A stretch of DNA of 16,018 bases from an uncultured Clostridia bacterium (GCA_946042285.1 CAMGDK010000023.1:1-16018); one strand, 5' to 3'; counted from the stretch's first letter, positions 1 through 7,826 are shown. The notes: generated by a model not told the origin, from the sequence alone. Numbers and translations are program-made.

Positions 1-45
1 GATTGCCTCTTGTCTCGTGGGCTCGGAGATGTGTATAAGAGACAG
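1..45. other. Nextera/Tn5 sequencing adapter (left end)
   Basis: This is not genomic sequence. Positions 27-45 are the 19-bp Tn5 mosaic end AGATGTGTATAAGAGACAG. Positions 12-26 (GTCTCGTGGGCTCGG) are the Nextera read-2 adapter. Positions 4-11 (TGCCTCTT) match, from memory, the adapter form of i7 index N711, and GAT at 1-3 is the end of the P7 primer. The genomic insert starts at 46. Confidence 0.98.
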
Positions 46-48
46 GTA

Positions 49-77
49 TTGACATGTGCATTTATATATATTATAAT
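49..77 (+). promoter_or_regulatory. Consensus housekeeping-sigma promoter of the polysaccharide operon
   Basis: The -35 box TTGACA (49-54) and -10 box TATAAT (72-77) both match the sigma-70/SigA consensus exactly and are separated by 17 bases. Transcription would start near 84. This gives a leader of roughly 68 bases before the first gene's start at 152. It also argues against the upstream in-frame ATG at 86, which would lie almost at the transcript's 5' end. The promoter begins only three bases inside the insert, so any upstream operator sites are cut off. Confidence 0.85.
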
Positions 78-108
78 TAAAGTAATTGAATTATTATATT
101 ATGGCATG

Positions 109-136
109 TTTTGCCCTTGCAGCAAAATGGGCAAAA
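109..136 (+). promoter_or_regulatory. Leader hairpin before first gene
   Basis: A perfect 8-bp inverted repeat, TTTTGCCC (109-116) and GGGCAAAA (129-136), lies between the predicted transcription start and the AGGAG ribosome binding site at 141-145. The loop is 12 bases. No T-run follows it, so it is not an intrinsic terminator. It could stabilise the mRNA or affect access to the ribosome binding site, but no known leader family is recognised. Confidence 0.4.
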
Positions 137-151
137 GCAAAGGAGAAGAGT

Positions 152-940
152 ATGGAAGAAAACAGAGAAATAGAAATCGATTTAAAGAAGATTTTTACGA
201 TGCTCAAAAAAAGGCTGATTTTCATTGTTCTTGTAGGTCTTATCGGAGCAACGATTTCAGGATGCATCACAAATTTCTTCATTACACCGCAATACACAAC
301 TAATGTTAAGCTTTATGTAAGCAGCAACACTGACAACCTTTTGGGCTCCGGCGGCTCAATCTCTCAAAACGAGCTCGATGCTTCCACAAGGCTTGTAAAC
401 ACATACCTTGTTGTTGTAAGAAGTGACAACTTTCTTGAAAAGGTGGCAGACAGGCTCGGCGACGGCACAACCGCTTCTGCCATCAAGAGTATGATAAGCT
501 GCTCACAGATTGACGAAACGCTTGCATTTCAGGTGAATGTAACGAGCTCTAACCCGCAGCGTGCGGCAGATGTTGCCAACGCTATTGCAGAAACATGTCC
601 GAGCGAGATTGTAAGAGTGCTCAAGGTCGGCGGTGTTGAGGTCATCGACTATGCAAAGGTACCTACCTCTCCGTCATCACCAAATTTGAAAAAGAATGTT
701 TTAATCGGTCTTATTGCAGGACTTGCACTTTCATTCGTATTCTTCTTCATAAAAGAAATGTTTGATACAAGAATTATCACATCAAAGGATCTCGAAAAGG
801 ACTTTAGTATTCCTGTTCTCGGCTCAATTCCAAGGCTTGTTCCCGTTGAGGCTTCAAAGGACGCTATTGAAAAGAAGGATCAAAGCAGCTTAATCGACAG
901 CATTTTGAGCAGTGACAAGAGTAAGAAGGAGGAGAAATAA
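152..940 (+). CDS. cpsC: Polysaccharide co-polymerase / chain-length regulator (CpsC/YveK-type Wzz domain)
   Basis: This 262-residue membrane protein is of the Gram-positive CpsC type. It sets polysaccharide chain length and serves as the membrane activator and anchor of the cognate tyrosine kinase. Residues about 8-20 carry the Wzz-domain N-terminus, followed by a membrane segment at about 20-40. An extracellular region lies at about 41-180. A proline-rich motif (PTSPSSPN, 171-178) precedes the second membrane segment at about 181-201, as is usual in polysaccharide co-polymerases. A charged cytoplasmic tail ends the protein. The start at 152 is chosen because AGGAG at 141-145 precedes it and homology begins there. 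An in-frame ATG at 86 would add 22 atypical residues and overlaps the predicted transcription start. The stop overlaps the next start (TAATG), which fits co-translation with the kinase. No kinase domain is fused, unlike proteobacterial Wzc. Confidence 0.9.
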   Translation: MEENREIEIDLKKIFTMLKKRLIFIVLVGLIGATISGCITNFFITPQYTTNVKLYVSSNTDNLLGSGGSISQNELDASTRLVNTYLVVVRSDNFLEKVADRLGDGTTASAIKSMISCSQIDETLAFQVNVTSSNPQRAADVANAIAETCPSEIVRVLKVGGVEVIDYAKVPTSPSSPNLKKNVLIGLIAGLALSFVFFFIKEMFDTRIITSKDLEKDFSIPVLGSIPRLVPVEASKDAIEKKDQSSLIDSILSSDKSKKEEK

Positions 941-1731
941 TGGCTTTGTTTGGAAATAAAAAGGACGAAAAAAGCAAAAAGGGCAAGGGCGGCTACCATT
1001 TCAGCAAGGACGACCAAAAGAAAATTCTTTGCGCAGAGTCCCCCTTCGTTGTTAAAGAGGCTTACAGCTCAATCCGTACAAATCTTTTGTTTACTCAGCA
1101 GGGCGAGGAATGTCCTATATTCGTAATTACAAGCCCTACCGCTAACAACGGTAAGTCAATCAACTCGATTAACCTTGCAGTGTCATTCGCTCAAATGGGC
1201 AAAAGAACGCTTCTCATTGATGCTGATATGAGAAATCCTACTATTCACAGGCTTTTCTCTATCCCCGTTAAAAACGGTCTGTCGGAAATACTTGCAGGTC
1301 TTACCGACAACATTTCCGTTACAAAAACGAATGTTGAAAATCTTTCTGTATTGACTGCCGGAAAGATACCTCCGAATCCGTCAGAGCTTCTCTCATCGGA
1401 GAGAATGGATAAGCTTTTATCCTTTGTTAAGCAGCATTACGACTGCGTATTTATTGACACTCCGCCTGTTAACCTTGTTACCGATCCTACATCATTCGCA
1501 TCAAAGGTTACAGGATACATCATTATTGTTAAATCCGGAGTGACGGACACTCAAAGCACAAAAAGAGCCGTTACATCACTTACGAATGTCGGCGCAAACG
1601 TGGTTGGCTTTGTGCTTAACGACATCGTTGAGTCAAACGGATTAAAGTATTACAGCTACGGTAAGTACCGCGGATACAGATATAAGTACAGATACGGCTA
1701 TAACTATAACTACAACTACAATTACAGATAA
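940..1731 (+). CDS. cpsD: Bacterial tyrosine kinase (CpsD/CapB/YwqD family)
   Basis: This 263-residue cytoplasmic BY-kinase autophosphorylates on C-terminal tyrosines and, with the CpsC protein encoded just upstream, controls polymer length and export. Visible motifs are a Walker A region at 65-73 (SPTANNGKS), Walker A' at 91-98 (LLIDADMR) and Walker B at 169-176 (CVFIDTPP). The Walker A loop is unusual: many relatives have PGEGKS-like residues, here replaced by ANNGKS, although the GKS is kept. The tail from residue 237 holds 13 tyrosines in 27 residues, ending in four Asn-Tyr repeats, whereas well-studied relatives such as pneumococcal CpsD have about four. The start is supported by AAGGAGG at 926-932 and by the TAATG overlap. 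A BY-kinase is far more likely than a ParA/MinD protein because of the tyrosine cluster and the neighbour. No cognate phosphatase gene is seen. Confidence 0.93.
   Translation: MALFGNKKDEKSKKGKGGYHFSKDDQKKILCAESPFVVKEAYSSIRTNLLFTQQGEECPIFVITSPTANNGKSINSINLAVSFAQMGKRTLLIDADMRNPTIHRLFSIPVKNGLSEILAGLTDNISVTKTNVENLSVLTAGKIPPNPSELLSSERMDKLLSFVKQHYDCVFIDTPPVNLVTDPTSFASKVTGYIIIVKSGVTDTQSTKRAVTSLTNVGANVVGFVLNDIVESNGLKYYSYGKYRGYRYKYRYGYNYNYNYNYR
1702..1725 (+). repeat. Hexanucleotide repeat encoding (Asn-Tyr)4
   Basis: Four in-frame copies of an AAYTAY unit (AACTAT, AACTAC, AACTAC, AATTAC) encode the final Asn-Tyr repeats of the CpsD-like kinase, just before the last Arg codon and the stop. Unit gain or loss by slippage would keep the frame and change the number of phosphorylatable tyrosines. 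The copies differ at wobble positions, which lowers the slippage rate. Confidence 0.8.
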
Positions 1732-1760
1732 TCGTGTGATTGCGAATAAAGGTGTTTTAA

Positions 1761-3233
1761 ATGAGTAGAAGAAGAAGGCTTCAAAAAAATCTTGAGTTTG
1801 GCTCAGGAATAATATCGTTGCTGATTACGCTTGCAACATCGCAGCTCATATTCGGAATCGGAATGAACAAAATTGTTGAATATGAAAAGCACGAATGGAT
1901 TGAGTATATATTCCTGTTGCTGTTGTCGTATGCGATTGTGTTTTTCAGCCTTTTTTCTCCTATCAATCTGCTTAAAAGAAGTAAGCCGATGGAATTTGTC
2001 AACACGATTAGAAACTGCCTTTTGACCTACGGTGTTTTCGGTTCGCTTTTGATTTTGACTAAAAACCCGATTATCGAGTCAAGATACATGTTTTTGTTCG
2101 GCTTGATATTGTACTGCTTATATTCGCTTATCATACGATATGCGGTTAAAAAGCTTCTGCTTAACAGAATTGCAAAAAGCAAGGCAGGTACAATGGTCGG
2201 CATTATCTCCACCTACGACAGAGCAAAGGAGTTTCTTCCAAAGCTTAAGCTTGATTGGACAAAGGAGATTAAGGGAGTTGCGCTGATTGACTCCGTTTGC
2301 AGAAACAACGTTTACAAGTGCATGATTAACGACAATTCAACAAAGGTTTACAGCATTGATGATGTGCCTGTTGTTGCCAACATGGACAATCTTCTCGGCT
2401 GGATAAGGACTGCTTCGCTCGACGAGGTTTTCATAAATCTTCCGTATGAATACACAATTGATTTTCAAATCAACGAGTTGATTGAAGAGCTTGAGGATAT
2501 GGGAATTGTTGTTAACATCAATCTTCCGTCGATCGAGTCGCTTATCGAAAACAGCAAATACGATAACCTTAACTGCATTGTTAAGTCAGGCTATCCGATG
2601 GCGGTGTTCTCCCCCACCACACACAGCGAAACAAAGCTGTTTATAAAAAATATTGCGGATTTTGTAGGAGGACTTTTAGGCACTGTTGTTTCGTTACCGA
2701 TTATTCTTGTCACTGCAATTCCGCTCCTCTTAGAGTCAAAGGGACCGCTTATTTTTAAGCAGCAGAGGGTTGGAAAAAACGGCAGGATATTCAATATTTA
2801 CAAGCTTCGCTCAATGTATGTTGATGCAGAGGAGCGCAAAAAGCAGCTGATGGAGCAAAACAAAATGGACGGTCACATGTTCAAAATGGATAACGACCCG
2901 AGAATTACAAAGGTTGGTAAATTCATAAGGAAATACAGCATCGACGAGCTTCCTCAGTTTTGGAATGTGCTTAAGGGCGACATGAGCCTTGTCGGCACAA
3001 GACCGCCGACTATTGATGAGTTTGAAAAGTATGAAAGCCATCACAAAAGACGCCTTTCAATGAAGCCGGGAATTACGGGAATGTGGCAGGTGTCCGGCAG
3101 GTCTGACATAAAGGACTTTGAAGAGGTTGTTAGGCTCGACTGTGAATACATAGATGATTGGTCGCTCGCACTTGACATTAAAATATTATTTAAAACCGTT
3201 GGCGTTGTTCTTACGCATAAGGGTGCAGAATAG
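1761..3233 (+). CDS. Initiating undecaprenyl-phosphate sugar phosphotransferase (PHPT, WbaP/CpsE-like)
   Basis: This 490-residue membrane enzyme is predicted to transfer the first sugar-1-phosphate (typically glucose or galactose) from a UDP-sugar to undecaprenyl phosphate, starting each repeat unit. The N-terminal part (about 15-135) has four hydrophobic segments. Residues about 140-290 form the soluble central domain. The bacterial sugar transferase domain spans about 294-490, with a membrane hairpin at 300-325. Hallmarks are the FKQQRVG block (332-338), YKLRSM (347-352), the Asp-Glu pair in SIDELPQ (393-399) and the MSLVGTRPP stretch (408-416). Full length matches the large PHPT class. The end is KGAE rather than the common GAY-type tail. 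An AAAGGTG site at 1748-1754 supports the start. The 29-base gap after cpsD is the largest within the operon. Sugar specificity (Glc, Gal or GalNAc) cannot be told from sequence. Confidence 0.93.
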   Translation: MSRRRRLQKNLEFGSGIISLLITLATSQLIFGIGMNKIVEYEKHEWIEYIFLLLLSYAIVFFSLFSPINLLKRSKPMEFVNTIRNCLLTYGVFGSLLILTKNPIIESRYMFLFGLILYCLYSLIIRYAVKKLLLNRIAKSKAGTMVGIISTYDRAKEFLPKLKLDWTKEIKGVALIDSVCRNNVYKCMINDNSTKVYSIDDVPVVANMDNLLGWIRTASLDEVFINLPYEYTIDFQINELIEELEDMGIVVNINLPSIESLIENSKYDNLNCIVKSGYPMAVFSPTTHSETKLFIKNIADFVGGLLGTVVSLPIILVTAIPLLLESKGPLIFKQQRVGKNGRIFNIYKLRSMYVDAEERKKQLMEQNKMDGHMFKMDNDPRITKVGKFIRKYSIDELPQFWNVLKGDMSLVGTRPPTIDEFEKYESHHKRRLSMKPGITGMWQVSGRSDIKDFEEVVRLDCEYIDDWSLALDIKILFKTVGVVLTHKGAE

Positions 3234-3242
3234 GAAAACAAT

Positions 3243-4364
3243 ATGAAAATTGCAATGATGGGACACAAAAGAATACCCTCACGCGAGGGAGGAATCGAGA
3301 TAGTTGTTGACGAGCTGTCATCACGCCTTGCAGCACTCGGTCACACTGTCGTTGCATACAACAGAAAAGGGCATCATGTGTCCGGCAGGGAATTTGAAAA
3401 CGGCGAAAGGCTTAAGGAATACAACGGCATTAAGCTGAAAACGGTTTTTACCCTTGAAAACGGCAAGCTCAACGCGATCGTATATAGCTTTCTTGCGGCG
3501 CTGAGAATAGCATTTGGCAAATACGATGTTGTGCATATTCACGCAGAGGGACCTGCCGCTATGACAAGGCTGTTAAAGCTTTTCGGCAAAAGAGTTGTTG
3601 TTACCATTCATGGTCTTGATTGGAAGCGTGCCAAATGGGGCGGATTTGCAACAAAATTCCTTAAATACGGCGAAGCTACTGCTGCAAAATATGCCGACGA
3701 GGTAATCGTTTTATCAAAAAATGTTCAGCAGTATTTTCTTGACACCTACGGCAGAAAAACAGTATTTATCCCAAACGGAGTAACAATGCCGAGCGTCACA
3801 CCCTGCAGTGAAATCAAAACGAAATTCAATCTCGAAAAGGACGAGTACATACTTTATCTCGGCAGAATTGTGCCTGAAAAGGGCGTTCATTATCTTATCG
3901 AGGCATTTAAAAATATCGACACTGACAAAAAGCTCGTTATTGCCGGCGGTGCAAGCCACACGAGCGAATATATGCAGGAGATTATCGACTCCGCTAAGGA
4001 CGACAAACGAATTATTTTTACGGATTTTGTTCAGGGCAGAGTTCTTGATGAGCTTTACTCAAACGCTTACATCTACTGCCTGCCGAGCGACCTTGAGGGT
4101 ATGCCGTTAAGTCTGCTTGAGGCTATGAGCTACGGCAACTGCTGCTTGACATCGAACATCAAGGAATGCACAGAGGTTTGTGAGGACAAGGCGGTGTATT
4201 TTGAAAAGGGTAACTCTGCAGACCTGCAAAGCAAGCTGAGCATCCTGATTAGCGACAGATATACCGTGTCATTGATGAAATCGCAGACGGCTGACTATAT
4301 CTGCAAAAAATACAATTGGGATAGAATTGTTGAAGAAACTCTTAAGCTTTACGAGGAAAAGTAA
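3243..4364 (+). CDS. GT4 glycosyltransferase, Cps2T/DUF1972-like (probable rhamnosyltransferase)
   Basis: This 373-residue GT-B retaining-fold transferase acts at the cytoplasmic membrane face. The N-terminal signature GHKRIPSREGGIEIVV (7-22) is typical of the DUF1972/Cps2T subgroup. Pneumococcal Cps2T adds rhamnose to the first glucose of the repeat unit, and the position directly after the initiating transferase suggests this protein likewise adds the second sugar. The nucleotide-sugar half carries GRIVPEKG (207-214) and the GT4 E-x7-E pair (E285 and E293 in LEGMPLSLLE). No membrane segment is seen. The gene lies nine bases after the PHPT gene with AGGAAAA as a modest ribosome binding site. 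Rhamnose as donor is an inference from subgroup resemblance. GT4 assignment is firm. No dTDP-rhamnose synthesis genes are in the window to support it. Confidence 0.85.
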   Translation: MKIAMMGHKRIPSREGGIEIVVDELSSRLAALGHTVVAYNRKGHHVSGREFENGERLKEYNGIKLKTVFTLENGKLNAIVYSFLAALRIAFGKYDVVHIHAEGPAAMTRLLKLFGKRVVVTIHGLDWKRAKWGGFATKFLKYGEATAAKYADEVIVLSKNVQQYFLDTYGRKTVFIPNGVTMPSVTPCSEIKTKFNLEKDEYILYLGRIVPEKGVHYLIEAFKNIDTDKKLVIAGGASHTSEYMQEIIDSAKDDKRIIFTDFVQGRVLDELYSNAYIYCLPSDLEGMPLSLLEAMSYGNCCLTSNIKECTEVCEDKAVYFEKGNSADLQSKLSILISDRYTVSLMKSQTADYICKKYNWDRIVEETLKLYEEK

Positions 4365-5567
4365 ATGAAAATTCTTATGGTAAACAAATTTCTGTATCCA
4401 AACGGCGGTGCGGAAACATATATGTTTAGGCTCGGTAAGCATCTTCAAAACCTCGGTCACGAGGTTGAATACTTCGGCATGCAGCACAAGGATAACTGTG
4501 TGTCAAACAGTGCCAATGCTTACACAGGCAGCATGGATTTTCACAATTCCGGTGCTTTGCAGAAAATCGCCATGTCGTTTAAAACCATCTACTCAAAGGA
4601 AGCAAGGCAAAAAATCAGGCTTGTGCTTGAAAGCTTTTGTCCCGATGTTGTTCATCTTAACAACTTTAATTACCAGCTTACGCCGTCAATAATTCTTGAA
4701 ATCAGAAAATGGGAAAGGGAGTCCGGCAGGAGCGTTAAAATAATCTACACTGCGCACGACTATCAGCTTATTTGTCCCAACCACATGCTCAACACTCCGA
4801 GCAATAACAAAAATTGCGAGGAATGCATTGGCGGTAAATTTATGAATTGCACTAAAAATAAATGCATTCACTCATCAACCCTCAAGTCGATTTTCGGCAC
4901 GCTTGAGGCTGAATTTTGGAGCAGAAAAAACACATACAAGGAAATTGACAGAATTATTTGCTGCAGTGATTTTATGAAATCAAAGCTTGATACAAGCGAC
5001 ACGCTGCGAAGCAAAACAGTTACACTCCACAACTTCAACAGCATTGAAGAAAGCAAAAAATATGAAAAAAAGGACTACATTCTCTACTTTGGCAGATATG
5101 CCGAGGAAAAGGGCATAAGACCGCTTATCGAGGCAAGTAAAAGGCTTGCTCAATACGAGTTTGTTTTTGCCGGCAGCGGTCCGCTTGAGAATGAGCTTAA
5201 TGATATATCTAACATTAAAAATGTCGGCTTCAAGTCCGGTGAGGAGCTTTACAGGCTTATCGGCGAGGCGAAAATCAGCGTATATCCAAGCACATGGTAC
5301 GAAAATTGCCCTTACTCCGTTATGGAAAGTATTTCACTCGGCACGCCTGTTGTCGGTGCAGACATCGGCGGTATTCCCGAGCTTATTGATGATGGCAAAA
5401 CAGGTGTCCTCTTTACCCCTGCCGATTGTGACAGCCTTACAAAAGCGATAGACGGGCTTTGCAGTAACGACGATGCTTACTCACAAATTGCAAACAACTG
5501 CAGCAAGGATTGCTTTATCAGCATAGACGAATACACACAAAAGTATCTTGAGATAATACAGGGATAA
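4365..5567 (+). CDS. GT4 glycosyltransferase with internal cysteine cluster
   Basis: This 400-residue GT-B glycosyltransferase starts with the glycine-rich NKFLYPNGGAE block (7-17) and ends with a conventional GT4 donor domain. The donor domain carries GRYAEEKG (243-250) and an E-x7-E pair (E313 and E321). Between the acceptor-domain strands it holds C137, C151, C154, C162 and C167, with C-x2-C and C-x4-C spacings, so a bound zinc or other metal or a structural knuckle is plausible. Such an insert recurs in a subset of GT4 proteins from polysaccharide clusters. The gene starts immediately after the preceding stop (TAAATG) with GAGG at 4353-4356, so the two GT4 genes are translated together. 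Donor and acceptor are unknown. Confidence 0.87.
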   Translation: MKILMVNKFLYPNGGAETYMFRLGKHLQNLGHEVEYFGMQHKDNCVSNSANAYTGSMDFHNSGALQKIAMSFKTIYSKEARQKIRLVLESFCPDVVHLNNFNYQLTPSIILEIRKWERESGRSVKIIYTAHDYQLICPNHMLNTPSNNKNCEECIGGKFMNCTKNKCIHSSTLKSIFGTLEAEFWSRKNTYKEIDRIICCSDFMKSKLDTSDTLRSKTVTLHNFNSIEESKKYEKKDYILYFGRYAEEKGIRPLIEASKRLAQYEFVFAGSGPLENELNDISNIKNVGFKSGEELYRLIGEAKISVYPSTWYENCPYSVMESISLGTPVVGADIGGIPELIDDGKTGVLFTPADCDSLTKAIDGLCSNDDAYSQIANNCSKDCFISIDEYTQKYLEIIQG

Positions 5568-5571
5568 CAAA

Positions 5572-6639
5572 ATGGAAGGCAAAAAGAAATATTTTGAGGA
5601 ACTGAACATTTTTAGGGCTCTTATTATCATTTGGGTAATAATAGGTCATTCGTTTGACAGCGGTACTGATTTTCTCGGCATGCTTCACTCCTATGCATAC
5701 ACATTTCACATGGCAGCATTCTTTATGCTCAGCGGTATTCTTTTTGCAGGCAAATGCAAGAGTGCAAAAAGCATTAAGGATAAGGCTGTGTTAATTAAAA
5801 ACAGAGCGCTTAGGCTTTTGACGCCTTACCTGTTTTTTACATGTGTTTCATATTTGCTTAAGATATTCTTTGACGAATATGCAAACAATTCGCTCCCGTC
5901 AATAAACGAGCTTTTGATAAGTATTCTAACGGGCTGTCACAACCCAAACGGCGGACTTTGGTTTTTACATAATCTTTTCGTTTTTTCCGCTGTTGCAGTT
6001 CTCATCAGCTTTATACCGAGTGCCGTATCGACAATAGTAATACTTGCCGCAAACATTGCGTGCTTCCTTTTAAACGGCTCCACCTTTAACATACTTTACT
6101 TTGCGCTTTACTTTGCGCTGGGCTTGGCTGTTGCTGACAGGTATGACAATGTCTCAAAATTCTTTGAGGGGCGTTACAGGGAAAAATCAAGCTGTATTAG
6201 GCTTGCAGTGATTGACATAATGATGTTAGCGGCATCTGTTGCTCTGTTTACAGCAGACATCATATTATCTCTCTACACAAATCTTCTATTCAAGATTTTC
6301 TACACATTATTCAACATAATCACATGGTATTTGATTGCATGCGTAATCACCCATTTAGGCATAGCGAAAAAGCCTCTTGGAAACATCGGAAGCTACTCTA
6401 TGGATATTTACATGATTGGCTACTATGTTCAAATTGCACTTAGAGTTATACTAAAATCTATGCTCGGCACTCCGTATATTGTTTACAGCTTATGTATGAT
6501 GATATTCGGCTTGATTTTACCGATTCCGATCTCGAAATACATCGTAAGAAAGGTAAGGCTTTTTAGAATACTTTGCCTTGGTGATTATTCAAAAAAACAA
6601 AAATGCGACGATACTGTCGTAAATAATCAGGAGAAATAA
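5572..6639 (+). CDS. Acyltransferase-3 family membrane protein (probable O-acyltransferase)
   Basis: This 355-residue multi-spanning protein of the acyltransferase-3 (OafA/WecH/NodX-type) family moves acetyl or similar groups onto sugar hydroxyls. The family's R-x10-H signature is present (R15, H26 in the first membrane helix), as is the second block YTFHMAAFFMLSG (43-55). About ten hydrophobic segments can be traced. No SGNH domain is fused at the C-terminus, so it is the single-domain form. It follows the GT4 gene after four bases, with AGGG at 5560-5563. The context suggests decoration of the repeat unit before or after flipping. Which acyl group (acetyl, succinyl or other) cannot be read from sequence. 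A second family member lies at 11065. Confidence 0.88.
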   Translation: MEGKKKYFEELNIFRALIIIWVIIGHSFDSGTDFLGMLHSYAYTFHMAAFFMLSGILFAGKCKSAKSIKDKAVLIKNRALRLLTPYLFFTCVSYLLKIFFDEYANNSLPSINELLISILTGCHNPNGGLWFLHNLFVFSAVAVLISFIPSAVSTIVILAANIACFLLNGSTFNILYFALYFALGLAVADRYDNVSKFFEGRYREKSSCIRLAVIDIMMLAASVALFTADIILSLYTNLLFKIFYTLFNIITWYLIACVITHLGIAKKPLGNIGSYSMDIYMIGYYVQIALRVILKSMLGTPYIVYSLCMMIFGLILPIPISKYIVRKVRLFRILCLGDYSKKQKCDDTVVNNQEK

Positions 6640-6640
6640 G

Positions 6641-7813
6641 ATGGCAAAAAAACTTAACGGAACAGTGATAGTTACATACCGTTGCAATGCTCGTTGCAAC
6701 ATGTGCAACAGATATAAAAAGCCTTCAAAGCCTGAGGAGGAAATCACTGTTGAGACAATAAAAAAGCTACCTAATATGTATTTCACAAACATTACGGGCG
6801 GTGAGCCTTTTATCCGCGAGGATTTGAAGGATATTGTGCGCGAGCTTTACAAAAAAAGTGATAGAATAGTTATTTCCACAAACGGCTTCTTTACAGACAG
6901 AATTATCGAGCTTTGCAAGGAGTTCCCTAATGTCGGAATAAGAATTTCAATCGAAGGTCTTGAGGATACTAACAACAAAATCAGAGGTCTTGACGACGGC
7001 TTTAACAGAGGCTATGCAACACTCAAGAAGCTTGTTGAAATGAATCATCCCGATGTTGGATTCGGTATGACGGTTCAGGATGCCAACGCAAAGGACCTTG
7101 TTGACCTTTACAGGCTCAGCGACGAAATGAATATGGAATTTGCAACTGCATCCCTGCACAACTCATTCTACTTCGTTGAGGCTAAAAACATTATCAAGGA
7201 CAGACCTATGGTTGCAAAGGAATTTGAAAGGCTCATCAACGAGCTGCTCAAATCAAGCTCGCCGAAAAAATGGTTTAGAGCGTATTTCAATCACGGTCTT
7301 ATCAACTATATTTACGGACAGAAAAGGCTTCTCCCGTGCGATATGGCGTTTGACACCTTCTTTATTGACCCTTACGGTGATGTAATGCCGTGCAACGGCA
7401 CAAAGGAAAAGGAGGTTATGGGCAACCTCAATGACTCCGATTGGGATACCCTTTGGAGCAGTGAGCAGGCTGAAGCAGTCAGAAGGAAAGTAAGAAGCTG
7501 CGACAGGCAATGCTGGATGATAGGCTCTGTGTCCCCTGCCATGCACAAATATATTTGGGTGCCTGCGGCTTGGGTTATTAAGCACAAATTCCTGCGTTAC
7601 TTTAAAGAAGACAAATACTCAATGTTTGAAAACAGGATTTGCCGTGATTATCGTGACGGCAAGGTCACAAAGGAGGAGCTTGACAATCTTTCAACCTGCG
7701 ACCTTAACGCAGTAATTAACGACGGATTGTCCGACCTATCAAGAGAGCAGCTGAAAAACAAAACGGGCGAGGAAATAGTTGACGCTGATATTGAGATGCA
7801 GTTGAAGCGTTAA
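6641..7813 (+). CDS. Radical SAM enzyme with SPASM/Twitch-like auxiliary cluster domain
   Basis: This 390-residue iron-sulfur enzyme carries the radical SAM C-x3-C-x2-C motif at C15, C19 and C22 and the SAM-binding GGEP at 53-56. Between about 230 and 295 are four further cysteines (C233, C251, C287, C291) spaced as in SPASM/Twitch domains. Four suggest one auxiliary Fe-S cluster rather than two. A hydrophobic or aromatic stretch (about 299-320) and a charged tail with C334 and C353 follow. The gene is embedded in the operon, with AGGAG at 6629-6633 and one base between it and the preceding stop. No peptide precursor gene is nearby, so a RiPP role is unlikely. By analogy with carbohydrate-acting radical SAM enzymes such as BtrN, AprD4 and NeoN, a sugar oxidation, dehydration or epimerisation is possible, but this is inference. 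The family is firm and the substrate unknown. Confidence 0.9.
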   Translation: MAKKLNGTVIVTYRCNARCNMCNRYKKPSKPEEEITVETIKKLPNMYFTNITGGEPFIREDLKDIVRELYKKSDRIVISTNGFFTDRIIELCKEFPNVGIRISIEGLEDTNNKIRGLDDGFNRGYATLKKLVEMNHPDVGFGMTVQDANAKDLVDLYRLSDEMNMEFATASLHNSFYFVEAKNIIKDRPMVAKEFERLINELLKSSSPKKWFRAYFNHGLINYIYGQKRLLPCDMAFDTFFIDPYGDVMPCNGTKEKEVMGNLNDSDWDTLWSSEQAEAVRRKVRSCDRQCWMIGSVSPAMHKYIWVPAAWVIKHKFLRYFKEDKYSMFENRICRDYRDGKVTKEELDNLSTCDLNAVINDGLSDLSREQLKNKTGEEIVDADIEMQLKR

Positions 7814-7826
7814 CTGCAATCAAGCT

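Noticed and set aside
86..151. N-terminal extension of the first gene from the ATG at 86
   Set aside because: It has no ribosome binding site, lies almost at the predicted transcription start, and encodes residues unlike the family. The ATG at 152 has AGGAG at the right distance.
7253..7585. Minus-strand reading frame of 110 residues opposite the radical SAM gene
   Set aside because: It lies fully inside a well-supported gene, has no ribosome binding site or recognisable domain, and is best explained as a shadow frame.
6641..7813. RiPP (modified peptide) system around the radical SAM protein
   Set aside because: No short precursor ORF, leader-peptide binding domain, peptidase or dedicated exporter is found next to it. 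All neighbours are polysaccharide genes.
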